Source: Dinoroseobacter sp049801095 (GTDB lineage Bacteria > Pseudomonadota > Alphaproteobacteria > Rhodobacterales > Rhodobacteraceae). Taken from it: a stretch of 64,000 nt of DNA. Each line of letters opens with the position of its first letter. The stretch's first letter is position 1. A model generated the notes under the pieces. That model was not told where the DNA came from. It saw only the letters and a list, made by a program, of their open reading frames with translations, and did not search any database. Position numbers and translations under genes: made by a program. Positions 60,653-64,000 of the stretch are shown piece after piece. Where the stretch lies: assembly GCF_049801095.1 (NCBI RefSeq), contig NZ_JBNAGH010000003.1, forward strand, positions 372,001-436,000. Direction: 5' to 3'.

Positions 60653-61410
60653 GACAGGCGCACGGGGATGCCCGCCTCCGCCATATGCTCCTTCGCCTCG
60701 CGGATCGTGTATTCCCCGAAATGGAAAATCGACGCCGCCAGCACAGCGCTCGCGCCGCCCTCGGTCACGCCGTCCACAAGGTGATCCAGCGTACCCACAC
60801 CGCCCGAAGCGATCACGGGCACCGCAACCGCATCGGAAATAGCCCTTGTGAGCGGCAGGTTGAACCCTTGCTTTGTCCCGTCCCGATCCATGGAGGTCAG
60901 CAGGATCTCCCCTGCCCCCTTGGCCACCACGGTCTTTGCAAACGCCACCGCGTCGATCCCCGTGGGCTTGCGCCCCCCATGGGTGAAAATCTCCCATTTG
61001 CCGGGGCTGACGGTCTTGGCATCGATGGCGCAGACAATGCACTGGCTGCCGAACTTGTCCGCCGCCCGCGCGATCACATCCGGATCTGCCACAGCCGCAG
61101 AGTTGAACGACACCTTGTCCGCCCCCGCAAGCAACAGGTTCCGCACATCCTCGCTCGTGCGCACGCCGCCCCCGATGGTCAGCGGCATGAAGCATTGTTC
61201 CGCCGTGCGCGTGGCCAGATCATACATGGTGCCTCGGTTCTCATGGGTCGCATGAATGTCAAGGAAACACAGCTCATCCGCGCCCGCCGCGTCATAGGCC
61301 TTGGCGCTCTCGACCGGATCGCCCGCATCGACGAGGTCTACAAAATTCACGCCTTTGACGACCCGGCCATCGGCCACATCGAGACAGGGGATGACACGGG
61401 TTTTCAGCAT
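60649..61410 (-). CDS. hisF: Imidazole glycerol phosphate synthase subunit HisF
   Basis: Cyclase subunit of 253 residues, a TIM barrel that with HisH makes imidazole glycerol phosphate and AICAR. Visible: MLKTRVIPCLDVADGRVVKG with catalytic Asp11, IGGGVRTSEDV, DAKTVSPGKWEIFTHGG and the second catalytic Asp in LLTSMDRDGTKQGF, then ASGGVGTLDHL. It overlaps hisE by 4 bases. hisA lies upstream on the same strand but is separated by an RNA methyltransferase gene on the other strand. Confidence 0.96.
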   Translation of the reverse strand: MLKTRVIPCLDVADGRVVKGVNFVDLVDAGDPVESAKAYDAAGADELCFLDIHATHENRGTMYDLATRTAEQCFMPLTIGGGVRTSEDVRNLLLAGADKVSFNSAAVADPDVIARAADKFGSQCIVCAIDAKTVSPGKWEIFTHGGRKPTGIDAVAFAKTVVAKGAGEILLTSMDRDGTKQGFNLPLTRAISDAVAVPVIASGGVGTLDHLVDGVTEGGASAVLAASIFHFGEYTIREAKEHMAEAGIPVRLS

Positions 61411-61541
61411 GGGCAGGGTCCTCGGGTCGGCTCAGGGCCTCTTAGCGCGCCGGGGGTGCTGGAACAAGCCTTGCCCCAGAGCGAAGCCGCCCTGCTTGCT
61501 TGCCCCTCGCGCTGGACCCCGATCCGCGCTAAGCCCGGCCC

Positions 61542-62663
61542 ATGACGACACCGCCCTTTGATCTCTTTCTCGCCGCCCCGCCGGGGTTGGAGCCCGTTCT
61601 GGCCGCAGAGGCTGCCGCGCACGGCTTTCCCGACCCCCATGCTGTGCCCGGCGGGGTCGAGACCAAGGGCGGTTGGCCCGATATCTGGCGCGCAAACCTG
61701 CATCTGCGCGGCGCGGCGCGCGTGCTGGTCCGCCTTGGCAGCTTTCGCGCCTTCCATCTGGCACAGCTCGACAAACGCGCACGTAAATTCCCCTGGGGCG
61801 ATGTGCTACGGGCAGACATCCCTGTGCGCGTCGAAGCAACCTGCCGCCGCTCCAAGATCTATCATGACCGCGCCGCCGCCCAGCGCGTGATGCGCGCCAT
61901 CACCGAAACCCTCGGCGCGCCCGAGGGCAAAGGCGACGACGCCGTCCGGATCCTCGTGCGGATCGAGGACGATCTGGTGCAGATTAGCCTCGACACCTCC
62001 GGCGCGCCGCTTCACCGGCGCGGACACAAGGAATTCGTCGGCAAAGCCCCCATGCGCGAAACGCTTGCCGCCCTCTTTCTGCGGCAGATGGGCTATGACG
62101 GTCGCGAGCCTCTGGTGGATCCCATGTGCGGCTCAGGCACCTTTGTGATCGAGGCGGCAGAGATCGCCCTGGGCTTTCCCCCCGGTCGCGATCGCAGCTT
62201 CGCCTTCGAAACGCTGGCCACAGCGGATCCAGACACCATAGCCGGGTCGCGCAAGCACAACCCGGCGGACGCGCCAAGCGCTGAGCCGTTGGCATTCGGC
62301 TTCGACCGGGATGACGGGGCGATCAGAGGGGCGCGCAGTAACGCGGACCGCGCGGGCGTGAGCGCAGCAACGCGGTTTGAGCGGCAACCCATATCCGATC
62401 TCATACCGCCTGTCCCCGGCCCCGGCCTCGTGCTGGTCAACCCGCCCTATGGCGCGCGGATCGGCAACCGCAAACTGCTCTTCGGGCTCTATGGCAGCCT
62501 CGGCAAGGTCCTGATGGAGGGGTTCTCTGGCTGGCGCGTGGGCGTCATCACCTCTGATGGCGGCTTGGCCAAAGCCACCGGTCTGCCCTTCCTCCCCGCA
62601 GGTCCCGCGGTCTCGCTGGGCGGGCTCAAGGTCACGCTCTGGCGGACAGATCCCCTGCCCTGA
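61542..62663 (+). CDS. THUMP-domain class I RNA methyltransferase (RlmL type)
   Basis: SAM-dependent methyltransferase of 373 residues. The N-terminus (FDLFLAAPPGLEPVLAAEA) and THUMP domain (about 45-155, with IYHDRAAAQRV and DTSGAPLHRRGHK) precede a Rossmann methyltransferase domain with DPMCGSGTFVIEAAEIA (SAM) and the NPPYGARIG catalytic motif, typical of N2-guanine methylation. The C-terminus lacks the RlmK half found in E. coli RlmL. Exact rRNA or tRNA target unknown. It lies between hisF and hisA on the opposite strand. Confidence 0.87.
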   Translation: MTTPPFDLFLAAPPGLEPVLAAEAAAHGFPDPHAVPGGVETKGGWPDIWRANLHLRGAARVLVRLGSFRAFHLAQLDKRARKFPWGDVLRADIPVRVEATCRRSKIYHDRAAAQRVMRAITETLGAPEGKGDDAVRILVRIEDDLVQISLDTSGAPLHRRGHKEFVGKAPMRETLAALFLRQMGYDGREPLVDPMCGSGTFVIEAAEIALGFPPGRDRSFAFETLATADPDTIAGSRKHNPADAPSAEPLAFGFDRDDGAIRGARSNADRAGVSAATRFERQPISDLIPPVPGPGLVLVNPPYGARIGNRKLLFGLYGSLGKVLMEGFSGWRVGVITSDGGLAKATGLPFLPAGPAVSLGGLKVTLWRTDPLP

Positions 62664-62741
62664 CCCTGCCCCTCATTGTTCCCGAAATACTCCGGGGGTG
62701 CGGGGGCTGGCCCCCGCGACGTCACCAACCACCATCGTCTA
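62664..62741. repeat. Rhodobacteraceae-type palindromic intergenic motif
   Basis: The 78-base gap contains CCCGAAATACTCCGGGGGTG followed by the hairpin GCGGGGG-CTGG-CCCCCGC (62700-62717). The phrase is one I recognise as common between genes of this family. It may also end the converging RNA methyltransferase and hisA transcripts. Confidence 0.45.
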
Positions 62742-63464
62742 TCAGGCCTTCAGAACGGCCAAAGCCTCCGCCAGATCAATCGCCCCATCATAGAGCGCAC
62801 GACCCGAAATCGCACCATCGAGCGGTGCGCCCGTTGCCTTCAGCGCGCGCAGATCCTCCAGCGAGGACACGCCGCCAGAGGCAATCACAGGGATCGAGGT
62901 CGCCCGCGCCAAAGCTGCCGTGGCGTCCACATTCGGGCCCTGCATGGCGCCATCGCGGTCAATATCCGTGTAGATGATCGCCGCCACCCCCGCATCCTCG
63001 AAGGATCGCGCGAGATCCGTGACCATCAACTCGGTTTCCTCGGCCCAACCACGGGTCGCTACACGCCCATTGCGCGCATCGAGCCCCACAGCCACCTTGC
63101 CCGGGAACGCCTTGGCGGCCGCGCGCACCAGATCCGGATCCTCCACCGCGACGGTCCCGAGGATCACCCGCGCGATCCCCTTGGTCAGCCACATCTCGAT
63201 CGTCGCCATGTCCCGGATCCCGCCGCCAAGCTGCGCGGGCACCGAGGTCTCGGCCAGGATCGCCTCGACCGCCGCGCCATTGACCGGCGTGCCAGCAAAG
63301 GCCCCGTTCAGATCCACGAGATGGAGCCATTCGCAGCCCGCCTCCTGAAACGCCTTGGCCTGGGCTGCCGGGCTGTCATTGAACACGGTCGCCTTGTCCA
63401 TATCGCCCTTGTAGAGCCGCACGGCCTGGCCGTCCTTGAGGTCGATTGCGGGGTAAAGGATCAT
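62742..63464 (-). CDS. hisA: ProFAR isomerase HisA
   Basis: Isomerase of 240 residues, a TIM barrel converting ProFAR to PRFAR in histidine synthesis. It starts MILYPAIDLKDGQAVRLYKGD; catalytic Asp8 is in PAIDLKDG and the second catalytic Asp in IIYTDIDRDGAMQG. QLGGGIRDMATIE and ASGGVSSLEDL bind the phosphates. The ATG at 63464 is the first in the homologous region. It is 2 kb upstream of hisFE with an opposite-strand gene between, so it needs its own promoter. Confidence 0.95.
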   Translation of the reverse strand: MILYPAIDLKDGQAVRLYKGDMDKATVFNDSPAAQAKAFQEAGCEWLHLVDLNGAFAGTPVNGAAVEAILAETSVPAQLGGGIRDMATIEMWLTKGIARVILGTVAVEDPDLVRAAAKAFPGKVAVGLDARNGRVATRGWAEETELMVTDLARSFEDAGVAAIIYTDIDRDGAMQGPNVDATAALARATSIPVIASGGVSSLEDLRALKATGAPLDGAISGRALYDGAIDLAEALAVLKA

Positions 63465-63624
63465 CACGCGCGCTCCGGCTGTCTTATATCGTTGCGGGTC
63501 TCTAGCGGGCGCCGGGCCCGAATGCAAAGACGCAACGGCAGTTTGCAGGCTGGCGTTACGTCACACTTGCCCCGTTCAGCCCCCATTTGCGAGCCTCTGC
63601 CCCACCAATGAGGAGGACAAAGAC

Positions 63625-64000
63625 ATGAGATCGTTTTTCGCGACCCTGGCCGCCTGCGCGGCGCTTGCGAGCCCCGCGGCGGCCGATGCAGTCAAGGGCG
63701 TGTTCCAGACGGCCCCCAATGACGAGGGCAATGTGGGGCATGTGGAATTCTATGATTGCAGCGGCAAGATCTGCGGCAAGCTTCTGCGCTCTTTCACCTC
63801 GAACGGCACGCCCATCGCATCCGACAATATTGGCAAGAACATCGTCTGGGACATGCAGGCGCAGGGCGATGGCGACTACAGCAAGGGCAAGATCTGGGAT
63901 CCGGGCGCGGACAAGACCTATCGCTCCAAGATGTCCCTTAACGGGGATCTGCTGAAAGTGTCCGGCTGCATCGGGCCGATCTGTCGAGGCAACACCTGGC
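63625..64000 (+). CDS. Exported DUF2147-like protein, 5' part
   Basis: Start of a gene that runs off the right edge; 125 codons are visible. A strong GAGGAGG precedes the ATG. The N-terminus is a Sec signal (RSFFATLAACAALASPAAA, cleavage near residue 20). The mature part (VKGVFQTAPNDEGNVGHVEFYDCSGKICGKLL, here abbreviated to its GHVEFYDC core, and KIWDPGADKTYRSKMSL) fits DUF2147, small secreted lipocalin-like proteins of unknown role. Two cysteine pairs (CSGKIC, CIGPIC) may form disulfides. Confidence 0.8.
   Translation, partial: MRSFFATLAACAALASPAAADAVKGVFQTAPNDEGNVGHVEFYDCSGKICGKLLRSFTSNGTPIASDNIGKNIVWDMQAQGDGDYSKGKIWDPGADKTYRSKMSLNGDLLKVSGCIGPICRGNTW

Overview
The window looks like chromosomal DNA from a GC-rich alphaproteobacterium of the Rhodobacteraceae (roseobacter-like). 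The pointers are the gene order mraZ-rsmH-ftsL-ftsI-murE-murF-mraY-murD and ftsW-murG-murC-DUF2484-murB-ddl-ftsQ-ftsA-ftsZ-lpxC-bamD-recN, a GTTC-N7-GTTC SOS box, a CtrA-type TTAA-N7-TTAA site, a small RNA with paired CCTCCTCCC loops of the 'cuckoo'/CcsR type, a tripartite TRAP transporter, and intergenic motifs I associate with this family. No transposase, integrase, CRISPR array or rRNA gene was seen.

Layout. 1-593: 3' part of folE2. 648-2336: a ClC-type anion channel/antiporter. 2499-16719 (minus strand): recN, bamD, lpxC and the distal half of the division and cell-wall (dcw) cluster from ftsZ back to ftsW. 16850-28375: a metabolic block that splits the dcw cluster between ftsW and murD. 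It holds a LodA-like quinoprotein oxidase with its LodB flavoprotein, and a hexuronate/hexonate catabolic locus (GntR regulator, TRAP transporter, zinc dehydrogenase, KDG kinase, and divergent mannonate dehydratase and fructuronate reductase). 28379-37638 (minus): the proximal dcw genes murD to mraZ, fed by a 712-base upstream region with MraZ-type 10-bp repeats, a promoter and a terminator-like hairpin. 38351-39439: the Fe-S carrier mrp.

The rest is more mixed. 39622-39809 is the small RNA. 39847-42856 holds two regulator/target pairs (Lrp with a LysE exporter, LysR with a Tat-targeted SDR). 43051-50616 has uvrD under an SOS box, an alpha-hydroxy-acid dehydrogenase, pyruvate carboxylase and a VOC protein. 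A 5-kb segment between tRNA-Gly and tRNA-Tyr carries a glycosyltransferase-like protein, a small periplasmic protein and a 1067-residue reductive dehalogenase fused to its own flavin/[2Fe-2S] reductase. The window ends with an rRNA methyltransferase, a YHS protein, a CoA-binding protein, hisE, hisF, an RNA methyltransferase, hisA and the start of a DUF2147 gene.

How the genes work together. The cell-wall genes form two long, tightly overlapping minus-strand units that make lipid II and the divisome. The inserted locus could import an aldonate or uronate and convert it, through D-fructuronate, D-mannonate and 2-keto-3-deoxygluconate (KDG), to KDPG. The most unusual single gene is the self-sufficient reductive dehalogenase. 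The most interesting non-coding regions are the mraZ upstream region and the cuckoo-type RNA.
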